Below, piece by piece: positions 19,263 to 28,350 of a stretch of 40,161 nucleotides of DNA. Source of the DNA: Roseovarius sp. (GTDB lineage: Bacteria; Pseudomonadota; Alphaproteobacteria; Rhodobacterales; Rhodobacteraceae). The notes beneath the pieces were generated by a model. It had not been told where the DNA came from. It searched no databases and saw nothing but the letters and a program-made list of their open reading frames with translations. A program made the translations under genes and the position numbers. The DNA is taken from assembly GCA_024636515.1 (NCBI GenBank), contig JAGXGX010000088.1, positions 1 to 40,161 on the forward strand. Direction: 5' to 3'. Within the stretch, counting starts at the first letter, position 1. Every line of letters starts with the position of its first letter.

Positions 19263-19572
19263 CGTTGCACCCGTTCAGTCTGCGCAGTCCAATCTGGCGC
19301 CTGACCACCATGCCTTGGCGCACCTCTGTCATGCAAGCCTGCGTATTCGGCAAGCCGTCCACTTCGACCAGACACTCAAAGCAAACGCCCATCATGCAAA
19401 ATGCTGCGCGCGCGTCGCCGCCAGCCGTCTGCCGGGTATATGCGCCCGAATGCGCAAGCAGCGCCGCCGCAAGCGAAATGCCCTGCGGGGCGGTAATTGA
19501 GGCACCTTCATATTCGAACTCAGCGGTCGCGCCCGTCTTAGGCGGCGGTTGAAATCGCGAAACGATTTTCAT
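19255..19572 (-). CDS. (2Fe-2S)-binding small subunit (HcnA/OoxX-like)
   Basis: MKIVSRFQPPPKTGATAEFEYEGASITAPQGISLAAALLAHSG...AAFCMMGVCFECLVEVDGLPNTQACMTEVRQGMVVRRQ; internal ATG at 19572 preferred over 19776. Confidence 0.88.
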   Translation of the reverse strand: MKIVSRFQPPPKTGATAEFEYEGASITAPQGISLAAALLAHSGAYTRQTAGGDARAAFCMMGVCFECLVEVDGLPNTQACMTEVRQGMVVRRQIGLRRLNGCNDS

Positions 19573-20662
19573 CGAATGCCTCCAGATCAGGTGCGGCGGA
19601 CGTCCCCTCGATCCAATCCGCGAGGACGGAGGCGTGCAAAGGGGCCAGCGTGACGCCGCTGTGGCAGGTGACGAGGTAGGCGCCGGGGTAGAGGCTTGAA
19701 TGGGCATAGACCGGATATCCATCTGGCGACATGACGCGCAGCGCGCCCCACGCCCGAACCACGCGCACATCCGCAAGCGGCGGATAAACCGTAACGGCGT
19801 GGCGCGCCAACCCGGCCATTACGTCCAGCGTCTCGCTATCGTCCAGCCCTGCATCCGCCTTGGTCCCGCCGGTCTGCACGCCGCCCTCGTCCACCTGCCG
19901 GATCGTGCTGGACAGGAACGGCAGGCGATCGTGCAGCTTCTCGGTGATCAGCAGCTCGCCGCGCTGGGGCGCAACCCGCGCCGAGAATCCCAGATCGGCA
20001 GCAAGGGCCGTCGCGCCCAATCCCGCACACAGAACGACCTTTTCGGCGCGGGCTATCTGGCCATTCGCCATCGCCAGATCAAATCCGCCTCCAGTAGCAG
20101 GCGCGACCCTTGCGACCGGTGCATCCATCGTCACGCGCCCACCAGCGGCCCCGACCGCAACGCGCAAAGCGCGCAAGAAGCGGAGCGGGTTTACGTGACC
20201 GTCCATCTGAGAAAAACTGGCCCCGACGACGCCCCCACCGATGCCCGGCATCTGCGCCCTCAGGTCATCCCCGCTAATTATCTCATCGCTGAACCGATTG
20301 CCCAGATGCCGCTGCTGCTGCGCCAACATCGCTGCAAACTCTTCCATTTCAGCCGCATCTGTAAAAAACTCAAACCCGCCAGATTGGTTCAAGGCCACGT
20401 CAATCCCCGACAGATCGACCAACTTGCGTGCAAAAGCGGGCCATGCGGCCAGCGCGTCACTGGTCCACTTGGCATAGGGCGCATAATTCCACCCCTTGCC
20501 CTGCCCCCAGACAAGACCAAAGTTGCCCTGCGACGCGCGCGCGTCATTGTCAGCTCCGTCGAGTACATGCACGCGCCTCCCCGCAAGCAGTAACCCCAGC
20601 GCGACGGACAGCCCGACAACGCCGCCGCCGACGACAGGTATCTCAGGATTGGTACGGTTCAT
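19538..20662 (-). CDS. FAD-dependent oxidoreductase, beta subunit (HcnC/OoxB/DadA-like)
   Basis: IPVVGGGVVGLSVALGLLLAGRRVHVLDG; NFGLVWGQGKGWNYAPYAKWT; YPVYAHSSLYPGAYLVTCHSGVTLAPLHA (DAO family). Confidence 0.92.
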   Translation of the reverse strand: MNRTNPEIPVVGGGVVGLSVALGLLLAGRRVHVLDGADNDARASQGNFGLVWGQGKGWNYAPYAKWTSDALAAWPAFARKLVDLSGIDVALNQSGGFEFFTDAAEMEEFAAMLAQQQRHLGNRFSDEIISGDDLRAQMPGIGGGVVGASFSQMDGHVNPLRFLRALRVAVGAAGGRVTMDAPVARVAPATGGGFDLAMANGQIARAEKVVLCAGLGATALAADLGFSARVAPQRGELLITEKLHDRLPFLSSTIRQVDEGGVQTGGTKADAGLDDSETLDVMAGLARHAVTVYPPLADVRVVRAWGALRVMSPDGYPVYAHSSLYPGAYLVTCHSGVTLAPLHASVLADWIEGTSAAPDLEAFDENRFAISTAA

Positions 20663-21119
20663 GCAGTGCCTCCGCGCACCAGCGTCGCAGCTTTAGCTTT
20701 ATATGAATAGTCGCAATACATGCGTGAACTAGCCCTTTAGGGTATGTATCGCCAATGCCCCATCCGTCTTATGCATCGCCAGATTTAGGTCCTTCTGCGC
20801 TGTCATTGTGTCGGGCAAGGCACTTCGACTCTCGGCAATGTTATCCGGTGTTCGCTGACTGTCGCCCTTTTATTGGAAGGAGCGCCGAACCAGCCGATTC
20901 TGATGGTCAGCGTTTTCTGGACTCGCTAGTTTAGCTACGGAACCAGCTTGTCGCGATCACGATTGCAGATGCTCGAATCTGTTATGCCGTCCTCTTGTCA
21001 TAGTCCCTGTTCAGCTCCCACAGCTTGCGGCGAGAGCGGACTGTTGTCCGCTAGGCGCCACCACTGCAAACGTGCGTTCGGCAACTCGTGAGCAACCGAC
21101 ATACGCTGATCCATGTAGT

Positions 21120-21875
21120 TCAGAGCGATTCTCCTCCGTCGATGACTAGCGCCAACCCCGTCACGAAGGCCGAACGGTCCGAGGCGAGGTATAAGATCCC
21201 CTCGGCGATTTCTTCGGTGCTCGCCCAGCGGCCCATGGGGATGGTATCGGCAACATAGTTCTCCAGCGCTTCCCGCCCTCCCATCTGCACCTCGAATCCT
21301 TGGTTAAAGGGCGTATCCACGAACCCAGGGCAAAGCGCGTTGAAGCGGATCTTTTCGCGCGCGTAGTCGGCTGCCATCTGCTTGACCATCGCAACGGCGG
21401 CATGCTTGGTCGTCGCGTAGGACACCATGCCTCGGTCGAACTGGCAGCCTGAATTAGACGCTGTGATGATCACCGATCCGCCGCCCTGCGCCCGCATGTG
21501 GGGGATGACCGCCCTTGAGGCAACAAAATGCGCCCGCACATTAAGCGCCCATGCGGCATCCAACTGAGCGGGCGTCACGTCCTCGACCTTGCCCGCGATT
21601 TGGATGCCCGCGTGGCTGTGCAACACGTCGATCCGCCCGTGGAGGCGCGCGACGCGCGCGATCTCGGCCTCGACCGCCGCATCGTCGCGCATGTCTAGCG
21701 CGCAGGCCTCCCCGCGCCCTCCCGCGTCTTTGATCAGGGCCAGCGTTTCAGCAGCCAAGTCGTTTTGCAGATCGCTCACCACGACGAAAGCGCCTGCGCG
21801 CGCCATGGCGATTGCACCAGCGCGCCCGATCCCCGAGCCTCCTGCGGTTACCAATGTGACACGATCTTGCAACAT
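21120..21875 (-). CDS. SDR-family oxidoreductase
   Basis: VTAGGSGIGRAGAIAMARAGA, SNSGCQFDRGMVSYATTKHAAVAMVKQMAADYA (YxxxK), FVTGLALVIDGGESL. Confidence 0.95.
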   Translation of the reverse strand: MLQDRVTLVTAGGSGIGRAGAIAMARAGAFVVVSDLQNDLAAETLALIKDAGGRGEACALDMRDDAAVEAEIARVARLHGRIDVLHSHAGIQIAGKVEDVTPAQLDAAWALNVRAHFVASRAVIPHMRAQGGGSVIITASNSGCQFDRGMVSYATTKHAAVAMVKQMAADYAREKIRFNALCPGFVDTPFNQGFEVQMGGREALENYVADTIPMGRWASTEEIAEGILYLASDRSAFVTGLALVIDGGESL

Positions 21876-21895
21876 TGCACTCTCCTGCGTGTGAT

Positions 21896-22702
21896 TTAGG
21901 GACGCTTGCGTGTCTGGGACCGTCGCAACAAAAGCTGTGCCACGATCAGAAGGGTGAGCGAGGCGATCATAATCATCGTACCAATGGCGTTGATCTCGGG
22001 TGTCACGCCGCGACGGATGGACGAAAAGATGTAGATCGGCAGCGTCGTCTCGGACCCGGCGACAAAGAAGGCAATGACAAAATCGTCAAAGCTGAAGGTG
22101 AACGCCAGCAGGAAACCCGCAAGGATTGCCGGCAGGATCTGGGGCAATGTCACTTGCCGGAACGTGCCGAATGGTGTCGCGCCCAGATCGCGCGACGCCT
22201 CAATCAACGCGCCGTCCAGCGTCTCCATTCGGCCGCGCACCAGCAGCACGACCAGCGACATGGTGAACAAGCCATGCGCGCCAATCAATGACCCCGCGCC
22301 CAGCGACAGCGACCAGCCCGCGATGGGCTCCAGCCAAGGGTTGATCAGATCAAAGACACTGACCAGCGCAATCAGCGTCGCAATGCCAATCACGATGCCC
22401 GGGATCATCACGGCGATCTGCACCAGCAGATCGAAGGTTGCGCGCAGCCGTCCACGCATGCCGGTGAGCGCCAGCGCCGCCGCAGTGCCTACGACCGTGG
22501 CCAAAATCGCCGACACGAACGCCACCCGAACCGAGGTCCAGAGCGCCTCCATCACGAAGGGATTGTTCAGCGCCCGGCCATACCATTGCAGCGAAAATCC
22601 CTGCATTGAGGATGCCGACCGCCCCGCAGAGAACGAAAACAGCGCGATGATGCCAATGGGCATATAAAGGAAGGCATAGACGGCGGCTGCATAAAATCTC
22701 AT
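21896..22702 (-). CDS. ABC transporter permease (PotC-like)
   Basis: IALFSFSAGRSASSMQGFSLQWYGRALNNP; DGALIEASRDLGATPFGTFRQVTLPQILPAILAGFLLAFTFSFDDFVIAFFVAG. Confidence 0.94.
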   Translation of the reverse strand: MRFYAAAVYAFLYMPIGIIALFSFSAGRSASSMQGFSLQWYGRALNNPFVMEALWTSVRVAFVSAILATVVGTAAALALTGMRGRLRATFDLLVQIAVMIPGIVIGIATLIALVSVFDLINPWLEPIAGWSLSLGAGSLIGAHGLFTMSLVVLLVRGRMETLDGALIEASRDLGATPFGTFRQVTLPQILPAILAGFLLAFTFSFDDFVIAFFVAGSETTLPIYIFSSIRRGVTPEINAIGTMIMIASLTLLIVAQLLLRRSQTRKRP

Positions 22703-22709
22703 GAGGTTC

Positions 22710-23567
22710 TCACATTATGCCGACATCGTCGCGGCCCGCGCCGAAACGTTTTACCGCGCGGGTATAAACAGCGACGGTGATCAGCATGATTATCACCAAC
22801 GCAACGGCGACCGCCGACCCGAACGCCCAGTTTCGCGATTGCAGAAAGAGATCCACGAGCGCATTGCCGACAAAGAACACTTTGCCACCGCCAAGGATCG
22901 CGGGGATCAGGAATTCGCCCATCAGCAATATAAAGACGAGCATCGACCCGGTCAGCACGCCCGGCATCGATAGCGGTAGCGTGATCTGAAGGAAGCTGCG
23001 CCAAGGCGGCGTGCCAAGGTCGGCCGCAGCCTCAAGCAGGCGCAGGTCCAGCTTTTCCAGCGCCACGTAAATCGGGAACACCATCAGCGGCAGATAGCCA
23101 TAAACGATGCCCACCAGCACCGCGAAGGGCGTGTTAAGCAGACGTATATCCTCAAGCCCGACAGCGGCGAGCAGCGCTGGCAGGCCGTGCCCACCCAAGA
23201 GGAATACCCACGCGTAGGACCGGATCAGGATGGAGGTCCAGAACGGCACGATCACCAGTACTAGTAGCATCGTCTTCCATCTGGGCGTGACCTTGATCGC
23301 AAGGAAATAAGCCAACGGATAGGCAATGAGCAGCGCTGCCACCGTGCCCACAGGCGCAAGGGTCAGGGTATTGCGAAAGGCGGCAAAACGCGCCGGAAGA
23401 TTGGCATATTGCTCGAGCGTGAAGCCCGGAGCATAGCCACCGATAGCGCTGCGCTCCCCGAAAGAAAAGATCAGGACGACGGCCAATGGCAGCAGCAGAA
23501 GTGCCGCGTACCACAGCGCTGCCGGTGTCAGCAGCAACGCCCGAGCCCGTGTCTGGGTCATGGCCAT
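22710..23567 (-). CDS. ABC transporter permease (PotB-like)
   Basis: LLLPLAVVLIFSFGE; IVPFWTSILIRSYAW; EAAADLGTPPWRSFLQITLPLSMPGVLTG EAA loop. Confidence 0.94.
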   Translation of the reverse strand: MAMTQTRARALLLTPAALWYAALLLLPLAVVLIFSFGERSAIGGYAPGFTLEQYANLPARFAAFRNTLTLAPVGTVAALLIAYPLAYFLAIKVTPRWKTMLLVLVIVPFWTSILIRSYAWVFLLGGHGLPALLAAVGLEDIRLLNTPFAVLVGIVYGYLPLMVFPIYVALEKLDLRLLEAAADLGTPPWRSFLQITLPLSMPGVLTGSMLVFILLMGEFLIPAILGGGKVFFVGNALVDLFLQSRNWAFGSAVAVALVIIMLITVAVYTRAVKRFGAGRDDVGIM

Positions 23568-23591
23568 CGTCCATCTCCTTTTTGCTGGCCG

Positions 23592-24746
23592 TTAGGCGGA
23601 CTTGAAGCGTGCCATCAGCTCGGCGCGGTTCGGGTCGGTCAGCGTCACCGCTGCGCCAAACTCCAGCACATCAAGTGCCTCGGCCGCAGGATAGAGGATC
23701 GGATCGTTTAGCAATTCCTCGGGCAGCAGCGCGTTGGTGCGCCTATCGGCCACCGGGTATCCATGAGCAAGCACCTCGCGGGCATTTACCTCGGGCTCCA
23801 GCAGATAGTTGATCAGCGCATAGGCGGCGTCCTTATGCGGGGCCCCTTTCGGGATTGCGTAATAGTCGGACCAAATCTCGCCGCCTTCCTTGCCAAGGGC
23901 AAAGCCGATCTCTGGCATGTCTACGTTCATCTGCTTGCCGTCGCCGGTCCAGCACATTGTCAGCCAAGCATCGCCATTGCGCATCGCGGGCTGATAGTCC
24001 GAAGAAATCGCGTAAAGATGCGGTTTCACGTCGATCAGTAGCTTCTCCGCCTGTGCCAATTCTTCTGGATCGACAGAGTTGAAGCTGAACCCATGATAGA
24101 CCAGCGCGTTGCCGATAGTGGTCAGTTGGTAGTCATGCACCATGACCCGATTGTCGAATTGGTCGCGGGCACCGTCAAAGAATGTCTTCCAGCTGTCCAC
24201 TACGCCGCCGGTTTTGTCGCTGTTGAAGGCGATGCCGGTGGTCCCCCAATTCTTGGGCACGGCGTAGACGATGCCGTCAATCGTGCCCGCATCGGCAAAC
24301 CGCGGGTCAAACGCCTCTGCGTCAAAGTTCGGGATTCGAGACAGATCCAGCGGCTCAATCAGGTCGGCCTGAACATAAGTCGGGACCGCATAGTTGGTTG
24401 GCACAAACACATCCCAGCCCGATCCGCCTGCTTGGATCTTGGCGAGCATTTCTTCATTCGATCCAAAGACGTTGATCTGCGTGTAAGCGCCGGATTCCTC
24501 GGTGAACATATCGAAATTCGCCGTATCATGATAGTTCGGCCAAGTCGCCAGAACCACCCGGTCTCCGATATCCTGCGCGCGGGCGCGAGTAGGCATTAGG
24601 CCCGGCAGCGCCCCGCCCATTACCGCCATCGCCGTGCCAAGTCCGGTGACACCCAAAAAATGTCGGCGCGTGACCGAGCCCTTCTGGTAGCGACGCAGCT
24701 CCTCCATGAACTTTTCGCGCGAAATCGGTGTGTTTTCGTTTTTCAT
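23592..24746 (-). CDS. Extracellular solute-binding protein (PotD/PotF-like), Tat-type leader
   Basis: VTRRHFLGVTGLGTAMAVMGG Tat-like signal; VVLATWPNYHDTANFDMFTEESGAYTQINVFGSNEEMLAKIQAGGSGWDVFVPTNYAV. Confidence 0.93.
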   Translation of the reverse strand: MKNENTPISREKFMEELRRYQKGSVTRRHFLGVTGLGTAMAVMGGALPGLMPTRARAQDIGDRVVLATWPNYHDTANFDMFTEESGAYTQINVFGSNEEMLAKIQAGGSGWDVFVPTNYAVPTYVQADLIEPLDLSRIPNFDAEAFDPRFADAGTIDGIVYAVPKNWGTTGIAFNSDKTGGVVDSWKTFFDGARDQFDNRVMVHDYQLTTIGNALVYHGFSFNSVDPEELAQAEKLLIDVKPHLYAISSDYQPAMRNGDAWLTMCWTGDGKQMNVDMPEIGFALGKEGGEIWSDYYAIPKGAPHKDAAYALINYLLEPEVNAREVLAHGYPVADRRTNALLPEELLNDPILYPAAEALDVLEFGAAVTLTDPNRAELMARFKSA

Positions 24747-24782
24747 CTCGTCTTCTCCCTATTGTGACGAATTCAGGATCAG

Positions 24783-25934
24783 TCAGGTGTCGTCGGCAAG
24801 AACGAGCCCCGTTCCCTCCGGCCAAAGGACGTGGACAAGACTGCCCACCTTATGTTCGCCCAAGGCCCCCCCGGCCTGCCTCGGAGCGTTAACCTGCAGT
24901 TGGCCGACGCCGTCGGCCATCAGCAGGTACTCAATGCGGTCCCCCAGAAAAGTGCGGTGCGTAACGCGCGCGGGGATCGCGGCTATGCCTTCGGTTAGCG
25001 GCAGATCCTGCGCTACGATACTCAACGCCTCGGGCCGGACGGCAATCTCAGCAGTCTGGCGGCTGTCTCCAGGCAGATCGCGCAGGATTACGGTTGTGCC
25101 GTTGCCCAGTATGGCCTGCGCCATTCCGCTTTGCCGACCATCAATCTGGCCTGCCACGATGTTCGCTTTGCCTACAAAATCGGCCACATAGCGGCTTCGC
25201 GGGCGGTCATACAACTCTTGCGGGCTGCCGACCTGAATAATGCGGCCCTTGCCCATGATGCAAATGCGGTCAGACATCGACAGCGCTTCTTCCTGGTCAT
25301 GGGTGACCAGCACAAAAGTGATGTTGAGGCTGCGCTGAAGCTCCAGCAACTCGCGCTGCATTTCACCCCGCAGCTTGGCGTCCAGCGCCGCCATCGGCTC
25401 ATCCAAAAGCAGGATTTGCGGCTCATTTATGATCGCACGCGCCAGCGCGACCCGCTGCTGCTGTCCGCCCGACAGCTCCCAAATGCGCCGCGTGCCGAAC
25501 TCCGCCAGGCGCACCGTAGCCAGAGCCTTGTCAGTCTTCTGCGCAATTTCACTCTTGGACAGACGCGGGCGGCGCTGGCGCAGGCCGTAGCCGACGTTCT
25601 GCGCGACGGTCATATGCGGGAACAGCGCGTAGTGCTGAAACACCATATTTACCGGGCGCATATGGGCTGGCACCGCGCTGACATCCTGCCCGTCGATCAG
25701 GATCGCGCCCTCGGACGGGCCGTCGAACCCAGCCAGCATCCGCAGCGCCGTGGTCTTGCCACAGCCCGATGGGCCGAGAAACGATAGGAATTCGCCGCGG
25801 CGAATGCTCAGATCGATGCGGTCAGCGGCAAGTATCGCGCCAAAGCGTTTGGTGGCACCTGCAAATTCCGCGACCGTGTCCTTTGCAGAAACGTGCGCAC
25901 AGGAGGTTTCGGTCATTTTCAGATCCTGAATCAT
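24783..25934 (-). CDS. ABC transporter ATP-binding protein (PotA-like, with C-terminal TOBE region)
   Basis: FLGPSGCGKTTALRMLAG, LSGGQQQRVALARAII, ILLLDEPMAALDAKLR, VTHDQEEALSMSDRI. Start uncertain among 25967, 25934 and 25916. Confidence 0.94.
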   Translation of the reverse strand: MIQDLKMTETSCAHVSAKDTVAEFAGATKRFGAILAADRIDLSIRRGEFLSFLGPSGCGKTTALRMLAGFDGPSEGAILIDGQDVSAVPAHMRPVNMVFQHYALFPHMTVAQNVGYGLRQRRPRLSKSEIAQKTDKALATVRLAEFGTRRIWELSGGQQQRVALARAIINEPQILLLDEPMAALDAKLRGEMQRELLELQRSLNITFVLVTHDQEEALSMSDRICIMGKGRIIQVGSPQELYDRPRSRYVADFVGKANIVAGQIDGRQSGMAQAILGNGTTVILRDLPGDSRQTAEIAVRPEALSIVAQDLPLTEGIAAIPARVTHRTFLGDRIEYLLMADGVGQLQVNAPRQAGGALGEHKVGSLVHVLWPEGTGLVLADDT

Positions 25935-26064
25935 CGCGTTTCCCGTTCCGGTCGGCCCGCTCTTCATCGCGTATCAACTTTGCCTTGCGCAGCGAGGTAT
26001 ATGTCGTCAATTGTCAAAACGATACAAAAACCCCTGATGGCTGTATATATCACAAAGGGCATAG

Positions 26065-26865
26065 GTGAACGCGAAATCGCAGTTTTCAGATTGGGTCACG
26101 GCAAGTGCTGAGGTCGTGTCGGCGCTGGAAACTCCGCGTTTCCCTGAGGCGCTGACTGACGCAATGCGCGTTGTGGTTCCTTTCGAGTTTACGGTCATCT
26201 TTGCTTATTATCGCGATAGTCGCCCCCTTGATATCTACGACAATTTCCCGGATTCAAAGCGTAAGGTCATGGTTGATGACTATCAGGAAGGCCCCTACCT
26301 TCTGGACCCATTCTATCTGAATTCGCACGACCCGGCGACATCGCGCCTTGTGCGTTTGCGCGACCTCGCGCCCGACCGGTTCTATCAGGCCGAATATTTT
26401 CGAAATTACTACGTTCAGACCGGTCTTGCCGAAGAAATAGGCTTTATCGTCGATGTCGGCGAAGGCGTCAGCGTGGTGATATCGGGCATGCGCGAGCGCA
26501 AGGCATTTTCAGCCCGCGAGTTTCGCGATCTGCAAGCTATCGTTCCGTTTGTCGAGATCTGTGCGCGCCGTCATTGGAATGGGCTGCTGTCGAATTTCTC
26601 GAACCGCCCGCTATCAGAAGGGCCGCGCCTGTCAAAACTGATCGAGGAGTCCTTTCAGCGTTTTGGCCACAATCTACTAACCCCGCGCGAAGGGGAGATC
26701 GTCGAATACACGCTCAAGGGCTATTCTGCCGAATCAACAGGCAACGCCCTAGGGATCGCCACCGGCACAGTGCGCATCCATCGCCGCAACATCTATGGCA
26801 AGCTGGGGGTAAACTCGCAGGGCGAGTTGTTCTCTAATTTCATCGCCTCGCTCGACGAGTTCTAA
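26065..26865 (+). CDS. LuxR-family transcriptional regulator
   Basis: C-terminal LTPREGEIVEYTLKGYSAESTGNALGIATGTVRIHRRNIYGKLGVNSQGELFSNFIASL; divergent from the Pot-like/oxidase block. Confidence 0.88.
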   Translation: MNAKSQFSDWVTASAEVVSALETPRFPEALTDAMRVVVPFEFTVIFAYYRDSRPLDIYDNFPDSKRKVMVDDYQEGPYLLDPFYLNSHDPATSRLVRLRDLAPDRFYQAEYFRNYYVQTGLAEEIGFIVDVGEGVSVVISGMRERKAFSAREFRDLQAIVPFVEICARRHWNGLLSNFSNRPLSEGPRLSKLIEESFQRFGHNLLTPREGEIVEYTLKGYSAESTGNALGIATGTVRIHRRNIYGKLGVNSQGELFSNFIASLDEF

Positions 26866-26979
26866 AGATAACTTCTGACGGGCCTGGAGGCGTGTGAAAG
26901 CGGGCTCTTTGTAGAGGTAGGTATCGCCCCGAGCTACAGACTAAACTGACTGGTAGCTGGTCAACCTGATCGGCAGACA

Positions 26980-28350
26980 TCAGGCTTCAACCACTTGGGG
27001 AAAGACGACGCGAACCAGCAGGCCCGGAGTGTTGTCGTCCAAGGATAACTGCGCACCGTGAAGTGTGCAGATTGCGGCCACGAGGCTAAGCCCGAGACCG
27101 TTGCCTTCGGTTGTCCGGCTCTGCTCCAAACGATAGAGGCGGCGCAGGACTTTGTCGTGTTTGCCTAAAGGAATACCCGGCCCATTGTCCGAAACGCTGA
27201 GAACCACGCTAGTGCCGCTGCGCGCCAACCGAACCCGGATTGTTGAGCCGATCGGGGTGTGCCGCAACCCGTTTTCGATGAGGTTGGCAAGGACCTGCGT
27301 CAAAAGATGGCGATCGCCGTTGACTAGATACGGCGCGGCATCCGCTATTGTGAGGTCGAGGTGATACCCCTTTTCATCAGCGTCAGGCTCAAGAAAATCG
27401 ACGACATCTGCCGCGACCTCCTGCAAGTCGGTGGGACCGAAGCGGTCGCGCACCGCGCCGCCTTCGATCTGGGCCAGTTGCAAAAGCGCCTGAAACGTTT
27501 TCACAATCCGGTCCGTTTCGGTCAGTGCCTGCTCTAAAAGGTCAGTCTGTCCCTCGCTGAGTGCAGTCTTGCGCGTGATCTCATCAAGGATGACCGCGAC
27601 GCGCTGGATTGGCGTTTTAAGGTCGTGGGCAATATCGGTGGAGACCTGCCGCATCGATGCGATCAAAGCTTCTTGCGAGGATGCCATGGCATTTACGGCT
27701 GTGCTGATTGTGGTCAGATCATCGCGGTCATCCTTGCCAACAGGAACTCGGGCGGTCATTTGCCCCCCGGTCAGTTCGCCAAGCGTCTTCTGAATCGTAT
27801 CGATCCTGCGGCGCGCAGTGCGGGCGGCAAACATTCCCGCGATAGATGCCAAAAGGATTGTGGGCAGCAGGCCGATCAGCACCACGGATAGGATGATCTC
27901 ACCCATCTCCACGACCTGAACGCGCGTCTTGGCGACTGTCAGTTGCCCCTGCCCCACCCGCTCGCTCTTGGCCAAATAGCTGTCTGAGATATCGTGTTCG
28001 CCCTCATCAATCGCTTTTTCGCCGATGATAGAAAAATCGCTGACGGGGGGAAGGCCATCTACATTGGCAATAATCGCCCCGCGATCCGGCTGATAGTGCA
28101 GGATCGTTAGCTCGGCGTCGGTAACCTCCACGTCGTCTTTCAGCCGATTGACCAGAGCATCCTGCTTGTCGATGGCATCATAGCTCTCGATCATCTGCTC
28201 GATCTCGTCCTCGAGGGTGGCATCGAAATTCGCCCGGATGATAAGATAGGCGGCGGCGAAACTGGCCGCAGAAGACAGAATGAAAATGCCCAGGAATATC
28301 GCGGTCAGGCGCAGCGGCGTTGATCGGATCGCCAATGCGCGCCCTCTCAT
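26980..28350 (-). CDS. Sensor histidine kinase with periplasmic sensor and HAMP region
   Basis: Two TM segments; DIAHDLKTPIQRVAVILDEI H-box; LANLIENGLRHTPIGS N-box; SVSDNGPGIP; EGNGLGLSLVAAI. Confidence 0.94.
   Translation of the reverse strand: MRGRALAIRSTPLRLTAIFLGIFILSSAASFAAAYLIIRANFDATLEDEIEQMIESYDAIDKQDALVNRLKDDVEVTDAELTILHYQPDRGAIIANVDGLPPVSDFSIIGEKAIDEGEHDISDSYLAKSERVGQGQLTVAKTRVQVVEMGEIILSVVLIGLLPTILLASIAGMFAARTARRRIDTIQKTLGELTGGQMTARVPVGKDDRDDLTTISTAVNAMASSQEALIASMRQVSTDIAHDLKTPIQRVAVILDEITRKTALSEGQTDLLEQALTETDRIVKTFQALLQLAQIEGGAVRDRFGPTDLQEVAADVVDFLEPDADEKGYHLDLTIADAAPYLVNGDRHLLTQVLANLIENGLRHTPIGSTIRVRLARSGTSVVLSVSDNGPGIPLGKHDKVLRRLYRLEQSRTTEGNGLGLSLVAAICTLHGAQLSLDDNTPGLLVRVVFPQVVEA

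Noticed and set aside
20663-21119. Possible degraded gene or mobile remnant in the 460-bp gap
   Set aside because: No reading frame, tRNA-like fold, or IS terminal repeat could be recognised; only short imperfect inverted repeats.
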